Source: UBA1930 sp943371535 (GTDB taxonomy: Bacteria > Bacteroidota > Bacteroidia > Chitinophagales > Chitinophagaceae). From it: a stretch of DNA of 64,000 nt. The position numbers and the translations under genes were made by a program. Shown here one piece after another: positions 17,991-26,787 of the stretch (position 1 is its first letter; the number at the start of each line of letters is the position of its first letter). Location: NCBI GenBank assembly GCA_943371535.1, contig CALRVE020000014.1:1-64000 (forward strand), read 5' to 3'. The notes beneath the pieces are model-generated. The model made no database searches and had not been told where the DNA came from. It was given only the letters and a program-made list of their open reading frames with translations.

Positions 17991-19319
17991 TTAAATAAAT
18001 CTATTGATAATATTTTCTAAAAATTCTTGTTTTCCACTCACTACTTTAGGCTCACCATTTTCAACTGCAAAAGCTCTTAAATCTTCTAAACTTAACTTAC
18101 CCAATTCAAAATTTTTACCTGCACCGCTCTCAAAACTTGCGTAACGATTAGAACGTATTTTTTTATACTCAGACTTATTAAGAATAGCATCAGCAGTAAT
18201 TAATGCTCTTGCAAAACTATCCATACCACCCACATGAGCATAAAATAAATCAGCAGCATCAGTACTATTTCTTCTAATTTTTGCATCAAAATTTATTCCA
18301 CCACCTTGCAATCCATCAGCTTCTATAAATATCAACATACATTCTGTAAGTTCATTAATATTGTTTGGAAACTGATCGGTATCCCAACCATTTTGCATAT
18401 CACCTCTATTGGCATCTAAGCTACCCAACATACCAACATCTGCAGCAACTTGCATTTCATGTTGCATAGTATGACCAGCCAATGTTGCATGATTCACTTC
18501 TAAATTCAATTTAAAATCGTTCAACAAATCGTACTGACGTAAGAAGCCTATCACTGTTTCTGCATCATAATCGTACTGATGTTTACTTGGTTCACAAGGC
18601 TTAGGTTCAATGAAAAATGTTCCTTTAAAACCATTGGCCCTTGCATAGTCTTTTGATAAATGCAAGAACTTTGCAAGATGTTCTTTTTCACGCTGCATAT
18701 TGGTATTTAATAAACTCATATAACCTTCTCTTCCACCCCAAAAAACATAACCAGCTCCACCTAAATCAATCGTTGCATCTATAGCAGCTTTTACCTGAGC
18801 AGCTCCATGTGTTAATACATGAAAATCTGGATTGGTACTTGCTCCATTCATATATCTTCTATGAGAAAATAAATTGGCTGTACCCCATAATAATTGTACT
18901 CCACTTGCTGTTTGCTTTTGTTTTAAATACGCCGTTAATGTTTGTAAACGCTTGTCGTTTTCATTAATATCGTTTCCATAATCTACCACATCAACATCAT
19001 GAAAACAATAAAATGGCAAGCCCAATTTGGTTAAAAACTCAAAAGCAGCATCAGCTTTATCTTTTGCTCTTTCTACAGCATCAGCTTTTTCATTCCATGG
19101 AAAAATATGTGTTGGTTCTCCAAAAGGATCAGCACCACTCCCACAGAAGCTATGCCAATAAGCACCTGCAAAACGAAACCACTCTTTCATGGTCTTACCT
19201 GCAACAATCCTGTTTTCATCGTACCAACGAAATGCCAATGGATTATCACTTTCTAATCCTTCAAATTTTATTTGAGGAATACCTTTAAAAAATTCTTTGT
19301 CGCCCAATACTACTGACAT
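17991..19319 (-). CDS. xylA: Xylose isomerase
   Basis: 442 residues, the length of class II xylose isomerases. It converts D-xylose to D-xylulose with two divalent metals in a TIM barrel. Visible motifs are F-C-F-H-D-V-D-V (catalytic His), V-F-W-G-G-R-E-G-Y, F-F-I-E-P-K-P-C-E-P-S-K-H-Q-Y-D, N-L-E-V-N-H-A-T-L-A-G-H and G-S-L-D-A-N-R-G-D (metal ligands). It starts at the ATG at 19319. The order xylB, xylA, symporter, GH43 on one strand makes a compact xylose operon, probably controlled by the AraC-type protein divergent from xylB. Confidence 0.97.
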   Translation of the reverse strand: MSVVLGDKEFFKGIPQIKFEGLESDNPLAFRWYDENRIVAGKTMKEWFRFAGAYWHSFCGSGADPFGEPTHIFPWNEKADAVERAKDKADAAFEFLTKLGLPFYCFHDVDVVDYGNDINENDKRLQTLTAYLKQKQTASGVQLLWGTANLFSHRRYMNGASTNPDFHVLTHGAAQVKAAIDATIDLGGAGYVFWGGREGYMSLLNTNMQREKEHLAKFLHLSKDYARANGFKGTFFIEPKPCEPSKHQYDYDAETVIGFLRQYDLLNDFKLNLEVNHATLAGHTMQHEMQVAADVGMLGSLDANRGDMQNGWDTDQFPNNINELTECMLIFIEADGLQGGGINFDAKIRRNSTDAADLFYAHVGGMDSFARALITADAILNKSEYKKIRSNRYASFESGAGKNFELGKLSLEDLRAFAVENGEPKVVSGKQEFLENIINRFI

Positions 19320-19375
19320 ATACTTTAATTTTTATTTTTAATAATTATGTTACCAACTCTTGTACTACTCTTTAT

Positions 19376-19419
19376 CTTTTGTTGCAAGTTTATCCTGAGC
19401 GTAGTTGAAGGATACTCTT
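19376..19419 (-). repeat. REP-like intergenic repeat, copy 1 (between xylB and xylA)
   Basis: A 44-base element whose reverse complement closely matches 22981-23025 (ends AAGAGTAT and GATAAA-TTGCAACAAAAG shared, interior partly diverged, one-base length difference). It contains TATCCT (19391-19396) and AGGATA (19409-19414), which pair as a small hairpin. The core TCCTGAGCGTAGTTGAAGGA resembles a palindromic motif that recurs in intergenic DNA of many bacteria. A second short hairpin, CCCCTC-CCAA-GAGGGG at 19535-19550, follows the xylB stop. Confidence 0.6.
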
Positions 19420-19569
19420 GTACGCCTTATTCTATATTCATCAAAAACTCATTACCAAGTCTACAAACTCACCTTTAGAGGATGGGGGCAAACCCTCCCC
19501 AATATTCATTTGCTTCATTTGATGTTCTTACTATCCCCTCCCAAGAGGGGAAGAAACATTTGTTTCAGT

Positions 19570-21045
19570 TTACAATTCTTTCATCAACACATTCTTCCAA
19601 CCATCGTACAAATTATTATATAAATCAGTTTTAGTTGGTTCTACCAATTGTAATACTTTAGCTTTACTAAATGCTTCTGCTGCAGTTTTAAAAATACCTG
19701 CCCCAATGCCTGCACCTAAAGCAGCACCAACGCTTCCATCACAATTGTACAATTCAACAGGAACGCCAGTTGCAATGACAAAACTTTCTGTAAATACATC
19801 ACTTAAAAACATATTAGCTTTTCCAGCTCTAATTACTTTTGGATGCATACCATTTTCTCTCATAATATCTAATCCATACCTAAAAGCAAATGCAATTCCT
19901 TCTTGTGCAGCCCTATATAAATGAGCATTGGTGTGTACATTAAAATCAATTCCATGTATATGACTTTGCACTATTTTATTTTCCAGCATTCTTTCTGCAC
20001 CATTACCAAATGGCAACATATACAAACCGTTGCTTCCTGCTGCAATGGTTGATGCTGCAGCATTTATCTCTTGATAAGAATGTAAATTGCCCGTGATATT
20101 TTTAACCCATCTGTTCAAAATGCCTGTTCCATTAATGCACAACAAAACTCCTAACCGTTTTTCTTCAGTGGTATAATTTACATGGGCAAATGTGTTTACT
20201 CTTGATTGATTGTCGTAAGTCAATTGATCACTCACTCCATAAATAACACCACTTGTACCAGCAGTAGCTGCAACTTCGCCTGGTTGTAATACATTTAATG
20301 AAAGTGCATTATTAGGTTGATCACCTGCTTTATAGGTAACAGGAATTCCTGCTGTTAACGATAAATAATTTGCAACATCGGTTTGTAAATAACCATGTTC
20401 ATCAAATACTTGACGTAACTGTGGTATCAGTGATTTACTAAAACCATAATAATCAAAAACATCTTCAGATAATTCGTCGTTTTTAAAATCCCAAAAAACG
20501 CCTTCACTTAATGCTGAAATACTGGTTGTGCATTCACCAGTTAATTTCATGGCAATAAAATCTCCTGGTAGCATTACTTTATCAATCTTACTATATAATT
20601 CAGGTTCATTTGCTTTAACCCAAGCCAATTTACTAGCTGTAAAGTTTCCTGGCGAATTGAGCAAATGCAATAAACAAGTATCATTGCCAATTGAGTCAAA
20701 AGCTTTGTTACCAATTGCTACAGCCCTACTATCGCACCAAATAATGCTATTTCTTATAACTGTTTTATCCTTATCGATACATACCAATCCATGCATTTGA
20801 TAAGCAATACCTATAGCTTTTATATCGGCTGGATTGTATAATTGTTGAGCATGTACTTTTAAAATGGCTAATTGAACATGTTGCCACCACATTTCAGGAT
20901 TTTGTTCAGCCCAACCAGATTCTAATGCAATTATTTCACTTTCAGTTTCAGGATACTGAGCAGATGCTATCAATTGTTGGGTTTGAGCATCTACAACAGA
21001 TGCTTTAATAGAAGAAGTTCCAATATCTAAGCCTAATAAAAGCAT
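19570..21045 (-). CDS. xylB: Xylulokinase
   Basis: 491 residues from the ATG at 21045; a TTG two codons upstream is less likely. This FGGY-family carbohydrate kinase phosphorylates D-xylulose to xylulose-5-phosphate for the pentose phosphate pathway. The N-terminus has L-G-L-D-I-G-T-S-S-I-K (phosphate loop), then G-W-A-E-Q-N-P-E-M-W-W and G-I-A-Y-Q-M-H-G-L-V, the xylulokinase Met-His-Gly substrate motif. Later come Y-K-A-G-D-Q-P-N-N-A-L (catalytic Asp) and V-A-A-T-A-G-T-S-G-V. It is the first gene of the xylose operon, with 274 bases before xylA that hold a repeat. Confidence 0.96.
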   Translation of the reverse strand: MLLLGLDIGTSSIKASVVDAQTQQLIASAQYPETESEIIALESGWAEQNPEMWWQHVQLAILKVHAQQLYNPADIKAIGIAYQMHGLVCIDKDKTVIRNSIIWCDSRAVAIGNKAFDSIGNDTCLLHLLNSPGNFTASKLAWVKANEPELYSKIDKVMLPGDFIAMKLTGECTTSISALSEGVFWDFKNDELSEDVFDYYGFSKSLIPQLRQVFDEHGYLQTDVANYLSLTAGIPVTYKAGDQPNNALSLNVLQPGEVAATAGTSGVIYGVSDQLTYDNQSRVNTFAHVNYTTEEKRLGVLLCINGTGILNRWVKNITGNLHSYQEINAAASTIAAGSNGLYMLPFGNGAERMLENKIVQSHIHGIDFNVHTNAHLYRAAQEGIAFAFRYGLDIMRENGMHPKVIRAGKANMFLSDVFTESFVIATGVPVELYNCDGSVGAALGAGIGAGIFKTAAEAFSKAKVLQLVEPTKTDLYNNLYDGWKNVLMKEL

Positions 21046-21067
21046 GTACAATCGTTATTAATTATTT

Positions 21068-21080
21068 GTCAAAGTTTGAC
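21068..21080. promoter_or_regulatory. Candidate operator palindrome between xylB and the AraC-type regulator
   Basis: GTCAAAGTTTGAC is a perfect palindrome around a central G, in the 138-base divergent region, 22 bases upstream of the xylB ATG. Its position fits a regulator or promoter site for the xylose operon. AraC proteins more often bind direct repeats, so the assignment is tentative. Confidence 0.4.
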
Positions 21081-21183
21081 TTAATTCAACATGCATACAA
21101 CTGCTATTTTTAGTATTAAGTATGCTATTTTATCAATTATATTTGAATATTGTATATAATCACGACAAAATAAAACATCTATA

Positions 21184-22020
21184 ATGAAAACGATTGTACA
21201 AAAAATTCATTTAGAACTATTCGAATCTTTCTCTTGTAAACATTATGAAACACCTTATTTTGAAACTAACTGGCACAAACATGATGAGCATGAATTGATA
21301 CTAATTACAGCAGGTAATGGCAATGCATTAATTGGAGATTATATTGGAGAATATACTGTAGGAGATATTTTTTTTATTGCAAGTAACTTACCACATTGGT
21401 TTAGAAAGCATAATCCAAAAGCTTTTGGAAGTGCTATGGTAATTCATTTTAACCAATCTTTATTTGGAGATACTTTTTTACAACTTCCAGAAAACAAACA
21501 AATACTTCAACAATTACAAAAAGAAGATGCCATACAATTAAAAGGAAAACTGAGCAAAGAAGTTGAAGTTGCTATAAAACAATTAAATCAATTAATACCT
21601 TTTAATAAACTCATATTGTTATTGCAAACACTGATGAAAATAGCCAGTTCAAATAACTATTTAAAACTGACTCAAAATTTTAAAACGCCTACCACACAAG
21701 TAAATCCTGCAATTGAAAAAATTATCGACTTTTCATTCAATCATTATTTAGAACCAGTAACACTGCAACAAGTAGCAACTTTAGCAGATATGAGTATCCC
21801 TACATTTTGCAGATTCTTTAAAAAGAATTTAAAGAAAACCTATTTTGAATTTTTACAAGATTTAAGAATTGGGCATGCCTGTAAACTACTCACAAGCACA
21901 CAGAAACCTATACTACAAATTTGCTACGAAAGTGGTTACAACAGTTGGGCTCATTTTAGTAAACAATTTAAAGAGCTAAAACAAATGACACCCAAAAAAT
22001 ATAGAAATCAATTTGAGTAG
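21184..22020 (+). CDS. AraC-family transcriptional regulator, probable xylose operon activator
   Basis: 278 residues. The N-terminal cupin-like sensing domain contains H-K-H-D-E-H-E-L-I-L-I-T-A-G-N-G and V-G-D-I-F-F-I-A-S-N-L-P-H. The C-terminal AraC domain has two helix-turn-helix motifs: V-T-L-Q-Q-V-A-T-L-A-D-M-S-I-P-T-F-C-R-F-F-K and I-L-Q-I-C-Y-E-S-G-Y-N-S-W-A-H-F-S-K-Q-F-K. It is transcribed away from xylB across a 138-base gap, the usual layout of a sugar-responsive activator. The sugar ligand is inferred from context. It is convergent with the truncated hemoglobin gene. Confidence 0.92.
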   Translation: MKTIVQKIHLELFESFSCKHYETPYFETNWHKHDEHELILITAGNGNALIGDYIGEYTVGDIFFIASNLPHWFRKHNPKAFGSAMVIHFNQSLFGDTFLQLPENKQILQQLQKEDAIQLKGKLSKEVEVAIKQLNQLIPFNKLILLLQTLMKIASSNNYLKLTQNFKTPTTQVNPAIEKIIDFSFNHYLEPVTLQQVATLADMSIPTFCRFFKKNLKKTYFEFLQDLRIGHACKLLTSTQKPILQICYESGYNSWAHFSKQFKELKQMTPKKYRNQFE

Positions 22021-22038
22021 CTGTAATTCAACTTCAAT

Positions 22039-22425
22039 TTAAATTAAAGAATTATTAGCAGGTGGATGCAAAATTTTAATTTTCATAACTGTTGCCATAC
22101 TTAACGCCCTTTGTTTTGCAAGCTCAGCTTTATCGCCTTCAAAATGTTCTTGAATGGTTGTTAAAAAATGATGTAACCATCTATCAAAATCGGTAGCAGA
22201 CAAAGCTTTCAGGCTATGCAAATCTTTATGGGTTTTCATTGGATTGCCTGTGTAAGTGCCTGTATAAAATAAACTATTTGTCCAAAAGTCGTACATCACA
22301 GGTAAATGTTGTTGCCAATTTACTTCGGTAAAAAAATGTGCAATCAAATCGTCTTGCTTGACTTTTTCGTAAAAACTATTTACCAATAATTCAATATCTT
22401 CTTGGTTGGTTATATCGTGTTTCAT
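22039..22425 (-). CDS. Group III truncated hemoglobin
   Basis: 128 residues, a 2-on-2 globin. I-E-L-L-V-N-S-F-Y-E-K-V starts helix B. M-Y-D-F-W-T-N-S-L-F-Y-T-G-T-Y and the following P-M-K-T-H-K-D-L-H-S-L supply the heme pocket and proximal His region. The final helix contains W-L-H-H-F-L. The absence of a Gly-Gly pair between helices fits group III. Such globins bind O2 and NO. It is the last gene of the minus-strand nos run, so a role in NO or O2 handling next to N2O reductase is plausible. Confidence 0.9.
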   Translation of the reverse strand: MKHDITNQEDIELLVNSFYEKVKQDDLIAHFFTEVNWQQHLPVMYDFWTNSLFYTGTYTGNPMKTHKDLHSLKALSATDFDRWLHHFLTTIQEHFEGDKAELAKQRALSMATVMKIKILHPPANNSLI

Positions 22426-22511
22426 GATTTATTTTGTTATAAGCTAAGTAACTTTATTCAAGTGCACTCGATTACTATCGGCTTCAATAAAATATTTTAT
22501 TCAGCAAACTA

Positions 22512-22943
22512 TTACAATAATTCTTTCAACTGTTGTAAAGTTGTTTCATCACAATGTTCTTGTATTAAAGGAAATAAAACCCTTTCTTCTTTTCTTATAT
22601 GTTCTTGTAAAAAAATACCCAACAAATCCATATCAATAGTTTGCTGCTTACTACTTGCTAAATCTTGAAACATTGTAGTAAGTGTTTCATGGTCTTCTTT
22701 TATTTCAGCAGTTAATTTTGCAATAGAATCGTGATAAAATTTTGCTACTGCCAATATCTTCTCTTCTACCGCAAAATGATGTTTTAATTTAGTTGTAAAA
22801 AGCCCAATTGCATAGTCAACTTTACCTTTATCATCTGTTGGTAAGCCTTTGTAAACAGGAGCATCTTTTTTAAGCAATTGCGATAGTATTAAAGCTTCGT
22901 GATGTTCTCTTGATAATGGAGCTAAGGCTTCGTGGCGTTTCAT
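22512..22943 (-). CDS. Hemerythrin-like HHE-domain protein
   Basis: 143 residues, a four-helix hemerythrin-type bundle. The likely di-iron ligands are in L-S-R-E-H-H-E-A-L, L-K-H-H-F-A-V-E-E-K-I, I-K-E-D-H-E-T-L and L-Q-E-H-I-R-K-E-E-R-V-L-F-P. Proteins of this kind bind O2, NO or iron. It follows nosY by 107 bases and precedes the globin on the same strand. That places two small O2/NO-binding proteins at the end of the nos cluster. Cotranscription with nosY is uncertain because a repeat lies between them. Confidence 0.9.
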   Translation of the reverse strand: MKRHEALAPLSREHHEALILSQLLKKDAPVYKGLPTDDKGKVDYAIGLFTTKLKHHFAVEEKILAVAKFYHDSIAKLTAEIKEDHETLTTMFQDLASSKQQTIDMDLLGIFLQEHIRKEERVLFPLIQEHCDETTLQQLKELL

Positions 22944-22980
22944 AATAAATATTTTATTGGTAAAATGTATTCAATTGTTG

Positions 22981-23025
22981 AAGAGTATTCTTCGTCAAAT
23001 ACTCAGGATAAAGTTGCAACAAAAG
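22981..23025 (+). repeat. REP-like intergenic repeat, copy 2 (between nosY and the hemerythrin gene)
   Basis: A 45-base element matching the reverse complement of 19376-19419 with one indel and a few substitutions concentrated in the centre. The two copies are in opposite orientation, about 3.6 kb apart, each in an intergenic gap. Confidence 0.6.
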
Positions 23026-23050
23026 TTTAATTTATATTCTACAACTTGTA

Positions 23051-23818
23051 TCATAAATCTTTTCTATTAAATTTTCTAACAGATAACCATGCTGGAACAA
23101 CAATCCAAATGAGTAATACAAGAAATGAAATAATTAAACCAACTGTGGTACCAAAAAAGTTTTTGAATACTGCACCTGTATAACCCATTAATGCAGAAAT
23201 ATCCATTTTTAATAAAATAAGTATTCTACCTAAATCAATAGGATTAAATGCACTAATGCCAACCATTGCTTTTTCTAAAGGATAATCGGCTAACTGAAAT
23301 AACAAAAATAAAATCAGTCCATCGAACAGCAATGTAAAATAAAGCCATAGCAATATAGCTGCTCCAATACCTTTTGCCTTATCTCTAATTTTTACAGTTG
23401 TTAGCATTGCAATAGCTACAAAGATGATGGATAGTACAATGCCAATTGCAATCATCATAAAACCTGTTGAGGTGGTTTGATATAATAAAATAGGAATACC
23501 AACTCCAATAAAATAAGCAGCAGACATTGCCACTGCAATACCAAAAAATAAACTCAACCAAATGGTTTTTCGTTTGAGTGGTTGACTAACCAATAGCTCT
23601 ATAAACTCTGCACTATTGTATAAATAGATGGTTGCAAATACAATGCTTACTAATGGCACAATAATTAAAATTACATTGAGTAAACTTAGCAACCCCTTTG
23701 CATTGTTATCTTCCAAACTAAGTACACTTAAAGAAAGTACTAAGAGAAATAATGTGTATGCCAATACAATTTTGCTACGCAAAATATCTACCAAAACATA
23801 TTTAATTATTTTATTCAT
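23051..23818 (-). CDS. nosY: NosY-type ABC permease of the N2O reductase maturation system
   Basis: 255 residues from the ATG at 23818, one base after the nosF stop; a GTG at 23827 is possible. About six hydrophobic helices. Y-N-S-A-E-F-I-E-L-L-V-S-Q-P-L-K-R-K is the characteristic cytoplasmic coupling segment of NosY/ABC-2 permeases, and I-S-A-F-N-P-I-D-L-G-R follows later. With NosF and NosD it forms the NosDFY complex needed to build the CuZ copper-sulfide site of NosZ. Gene order and tight coupling to nosF support the name. Confidence 0.9.
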   Translation of the reverse strand: MNKIIKYVLVDILRSKIVLAYTLFLLVLSLSVLSLEDNNAKGLLSLLNVILIIVPLVSIVFATIYLYNSAEFIELLVSQPLKRKTIWLSLFFGIAVAMSAAYFIGVGIPILLYQTTSTGFMMIAIGIVLSIIFVAIAMLTTVKIRDKAKGIGAAILLWLYFTLLFDGLILFLLFQLADYPLEKAMVGISAFNPIDLGRILILLKMDISALMGYTGAVFKNFFGTTVGLIISFLVLLIWIVVPAWLSVRKFNRKDL

Positions 23819-23819
23819 G

Positions 23820-24524
23820 TTATGCACTTATCATTACGTTAGCAATAGCTTTTGACAATTTTATTTCACCCGTTTCTGCTTTTAAACGCTCAATTGATTT
23901 ATGAAAGCGAAGCTGACCATCTTGCATGTACATTACTTGAGTAATTAAATCATCTAACTCACTTAAAACATGTGAGGTTATGAGAACTAGCTTCCCTTTA
24001 TTCTTTTCAAGAATAATTTTTTCTTTCAATATTTCAGAAGATAGAGGATCTAAACCAGCTGTTGGTTCATCTAAAATCAACACATCAGGATTAAACATAA
24101 ATGCCAAACAGGCACTTACTTTTTGTCGAGTTCCGCCAGATAAAGTGCTCATTCTTTTATCAAGTAATTGTTGTAACCCAAAAGCTTTAATTAAATCATC
24201 ATCTATTTGTTTAGTGTACCTGCGAATGTCTTTCATCATATTTAATAATTGTCCAATAGACATATTATCTGGATAACGACCAATTTGTGGCATGTAACCA
24301 ATGTTTTCTCTGTACTGCCAAGAATGTAAAATATTTTTTTCGTTGAAAGTAATAAACCCATTGTCTGGTACAACCATGCTTAACATACATTTTATAAGTG
24401 TTGTTTTACCACTACCATTGGGGCCAATAAGTGCAATACATTCACCTTTGTTGCAATTGAATGAAACATTGTTTAAGGCAATTAATTTACCGAATTTTTT
24501 ACTCACATTACTTGCAATAATCAT
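23820..24524 (-). CDS. nosF: NosF-type ABC ATPase of the N2O reductase maturation system
   Basis: 234 residues, one ATP-binding domain: Walker A G-P-N-G-S-G-K-T-T, Q-loop region Y-M-P-Q-I-G-R-Y-P, signature L-S-G-G-T-R-Q-K, Walker B V-L-I-L-D-E-P-T-A-G-L-D-P and a switch His in I-T-S-H-V-L-S-E-L. It powers NosY together with periplasmic NosD for CuZ assembly. It overlaps the nosD stop by four bases (ATGA arrangement), so the genes are translationally coupled. Confidence 0.93.
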   Translation of the reverse strand: MIIASNVSKKFGKLIALNNVSFNCNKGECIALIGPNGSGKTTLIKCMLSMVVPDNGFITFNEKNILHSWQYRENIGYMPQIGRYPDNMSIGQLLNMMKDIRRYTKQIDDDLIKAFGLQQLLDKRMSTLSGGTRQKVSACLAFMFNPDVLILDEPTAGLDPLSSEILKEKIILEKNKGKLVLITSHVLSELDDLITQVMYMQDGQLRFHKSIERLKAETGEIKLSKAIANVMISA

Positions 24525-25753
24525 AACGGTAAGGGTTTCATTAAGGGAAATTCGTCTTTCAAGTTTTCTGGTGTTATACTTGGAATTACTTTTTCGGTTT
24601 TATCCATTAATGCAGTAATAAAACTTCTAAACAACATCATTGCTGGAGGATTTTTTTCAACAATCATACTGTACATACTCACTGGTCTGTAAGGTATATC
24701 GCCAATTTTATCTTTGTTTAAATCGTAGCCTTCATATTTATCCCAATAATTATTATTGAACTTATTAAGTACTAAAGAACCATTGGTACCCACATCGAAT
24801 GTATTGCCAATAAAGTTGTTGTGTTGTAATACAATATCCATGCAACTTGCTTGAATTTTTAAACCCCAACCATTGTTTTGAAAAACGTTTCGTTCCATTA
24901 AAATTCTACTTGCACCTTCAACAAAAATGCCACTTGTATTTTTTTCAAAACGATTGCCTTGTATATGACTGTCGGATATTTCTTTCAATAAAATTCCATA
25001 AGATGCATCGCCCCAATTTTCTTTAAAATAGTTACCAAACATTTTTACATGGTTACTAAACATCACGGCAACACCAGCTCCATTATTTTCAAAAATATTT
25101 ACTGCATAGGTATCATTATTGCTAAACATAAAATGCAAACCATAACGCATATTTCTATACGAATTATTTCGCCAAATAATAGAATTAGTAACAAACTCAA
25201 AATAAATACCGTCTCTATGACCTGTTATTTTATTGGCTATTATTTGTAAGCTATCACATTTCCAACAATGAATTCCATTGCCACTTTGTTGTTCTTCTTT
25301 GGCACTTGCTGATAGTTTATTATTTTGAATTAAGCAGTTGATACTGTTCTGTAGATAAATACCAAAAAAGCAGTTCTGTACTATATTGTTTTCTATTTTA
25401 ACATTAGAAACATTGTACAATTTAATACCTGCAAAATCTACAATGCTTGATACACCTGATTTTTGAATCTTTAACCCATTTATAATAACATACGAAGATT
25501 GAACAGAAATAATTTCGTATTTAAATTCTCCATCTAATATTGGGTAATTAATTCCAATTAAAGTAATGGGTTTATTGATGATAAAATTTTTCTCATAATA
25601 AGTACCAGCATGAATAAATATAGTGTCGCCTGCATTGCAAGCATTGAATGCACTAGTAATGGTAACATACTTTTTTTGCTTACCAACTTCAATAGACTTT
25701 GCTTGATTAACAATGGTAATTAATAAGAACAATATGGTGCAGACAATTTTCAT
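24521..25753 (-). CDS. nosD: NosD, periplasmic beta-helix copper-maturation protein
   Basis: 410 residues with a signal peptide (I-V-C-T-I-L-F-L-L-I-T-I-V-N-Q-A). Right-handed parallel beta-helix repeats with N-x-x-x-x-N-x-x-G-I spacing run from about residue 60 to 340 (I-E-N-N-I-V-Q-N-C-F-F-G-I-Y and similar). The C-terminal N-Y-W-D-K-Y-E-G-Y-D-L-N-K-D-K-I-G-D-I-P-Y-R-P is a conserved NosD tail. NosD works with NosFY in copper-sulfide centre assembly. It overlaps both neighbours by four bases. Confidence 0.94.
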   Translation of the reverse strand: MKIVCTILFLLITIVNQAKSIEVGKQKKYVTITSAFNACNAGDTIFIHAGTYYEKNFIINKPITLIGINYPILDGEFKYEIISVQSSYVIINGLKIQKSGVSSIVDFAGIKLYNVSNVKIENNIVQNCFFGIYLQNSINCLIQNNKLSASAKEEQQSGNGIHCWKCDSLQIIANKITGHRDGIYFEFVTNSIIWRNNSYRNMRYGLHFMFSNNDTYAVNIFENNGAGVAVMFSNHVKMFGNYFKENWGDASYGILLKEISDSHIQGNRFEKNTSGIFVEGASRILMERNVFQNNGWGLKIQASCMDIVLQHNNFIGNTFDVGTNGSLVLNKFNNNYWDKYEGYDLNKDKIGDIPYRPVSMYSMIVEKNPPAMMLFRSFITALMDKTEKVIPSITPENLKDEFPLMKPLPL

Positions 25754-26760
25754 TTGAATAATTCACTCCAGTTAACTTGTTCACCATTAAATTGTTTCCT
25801 AGCTTTTTGCAAATCGTTTTCATTTCCAAATGCTGCTATATTACCATTCATAGGACTTCTTAAAGATTCACTTTTTAAAAGTTTTGCTTCGGTAGATTGT
25901 AAAAACTGTTGTGTATTATTAAAATCAACTAAATATATTGAGCTAATTTCTTGCTCATCAATAGATTTTATTTTATGAAAAGAAATTAAGCAAAGTACAT
26001 CATCGAACTTAAATACTTTCCCTTTTTTTGTAACCAATTCGGCAGCAAATTTTTTATCGCTGATAGTCATTTTACAGAAGTAACAATTATCTACCCCAAC
26101 TTGAATTGCTTCAGGTTTTGTATTACAACTACTTAAAGAAAACATACTAATTGCTGCAATAATTGGTAAAGATGAAAGTTGCCTACGTTTGTGTTTTCTC
26201 CACTCTACAACAACAGCAATCAACAACAATAAACCTGCACCAATAAATATCCATCCACCAATATCAGGTATTGAATATGCTCCAAAATTTAGTAATTGTT
26301 TAAACCCAATTAATGGAGGCTGATAAGCCATACCAGGTACAACAATTGCAGCATTGGGATCTAAATCATGACCATAACTATACTCCCATCGCCAAAAATC
26401 AATCATAGCAATAACACCAAACAAAACAAACAAAACAAACAAGATATTTAACCACTTTCTTTTTGCAATCAACGCAACTGCTATAAAAGCAATAACAAAA
26501 AATACAATAATGTATGGCAAAATAGTAAACTCAAAAAAGTCTTCGTTATGCAATGTTTTCATACCAATGTAGTGATTCAGACCATTGATAATATCAACAT
26601 TGCCCTTTAATCCATTTGCATGAATTTGTAAACCCAAACCTTCAGGATATTGTGGTGCATCTAATTCTATTCTCCAAATTGGTGTAAATAAAACTACTAC
26701 CAAAGCAATTCCTGCAATAAAAACGAATGTTCTATTTGTGATAGACATTTTATTGTTCAT
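25750..26760 (-). CDS. nosL: Membrane protein fused to a NosL copper-chaperone domain
   Basis: 336 residues. The first 190 hold about four membrane helices (10-28, 79-98, 104-122, 167-187) around a periplasmic loop rich in W, Y and P (F-W-R-W-E-Y-S-Y-G-H-D-L-D-P-N). A further hydrophobic stretch ends in an internal lipobox-like M-F-S-L-S-S-C-N (Cys212). The NosL domain follows, with N-C-Y-F-C-K-M-T-I (Cys226, Cys229, Met231) and F-D-D-V-L-C-L-I-S-F. NosL delivers copper to NosZ and is normally a separate lipoprotein. Here it may stay fused or be processed. Start ATG at 26760; overlaps nosD by four bases. Confidence 0.88.
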   Translation of the reverse strand: MNNKMSITNRTFVFIAGIALVVVLFTPIWRIELDAPQYPEGLGLQIHANGLKGNVDIINGLNHYIGMKTLHNEDFFEFTILPYIIVFFVIAFIAVALIAKRKWLNILFVLFVLFGVIAMIDFWRWEYSYGHDLDPNAAIVVPGMAYQPPLIGFKQLLNFGAYSIPDIGGWIFIGAGLLLLIAVVVEWRKHKRRQLSSLPIIAAISMFSLSSCNTKPEAIQVGVDNCYFCKMTISDKKFAAELVTKKGKVFKFDDVLCLISFHKIKSIDEQEISSIYLVDFNNTQQFLQSTEAKLLKSESLRSPMNGNIAAFGNENDLQKARKQFNGEQVNWSELFK

Positions 26761-26787
26761 GATCCTATATTTTGAAATGATTGCTGT

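Noticed and set aside
22428..22470. Second copy of the intergenic block at 4256-4482
   Set aside because: Only a short stretch near TTGTTATAA-CTAAGTAA is shared; without the hairpins it is within chance for AT-rich DNA.
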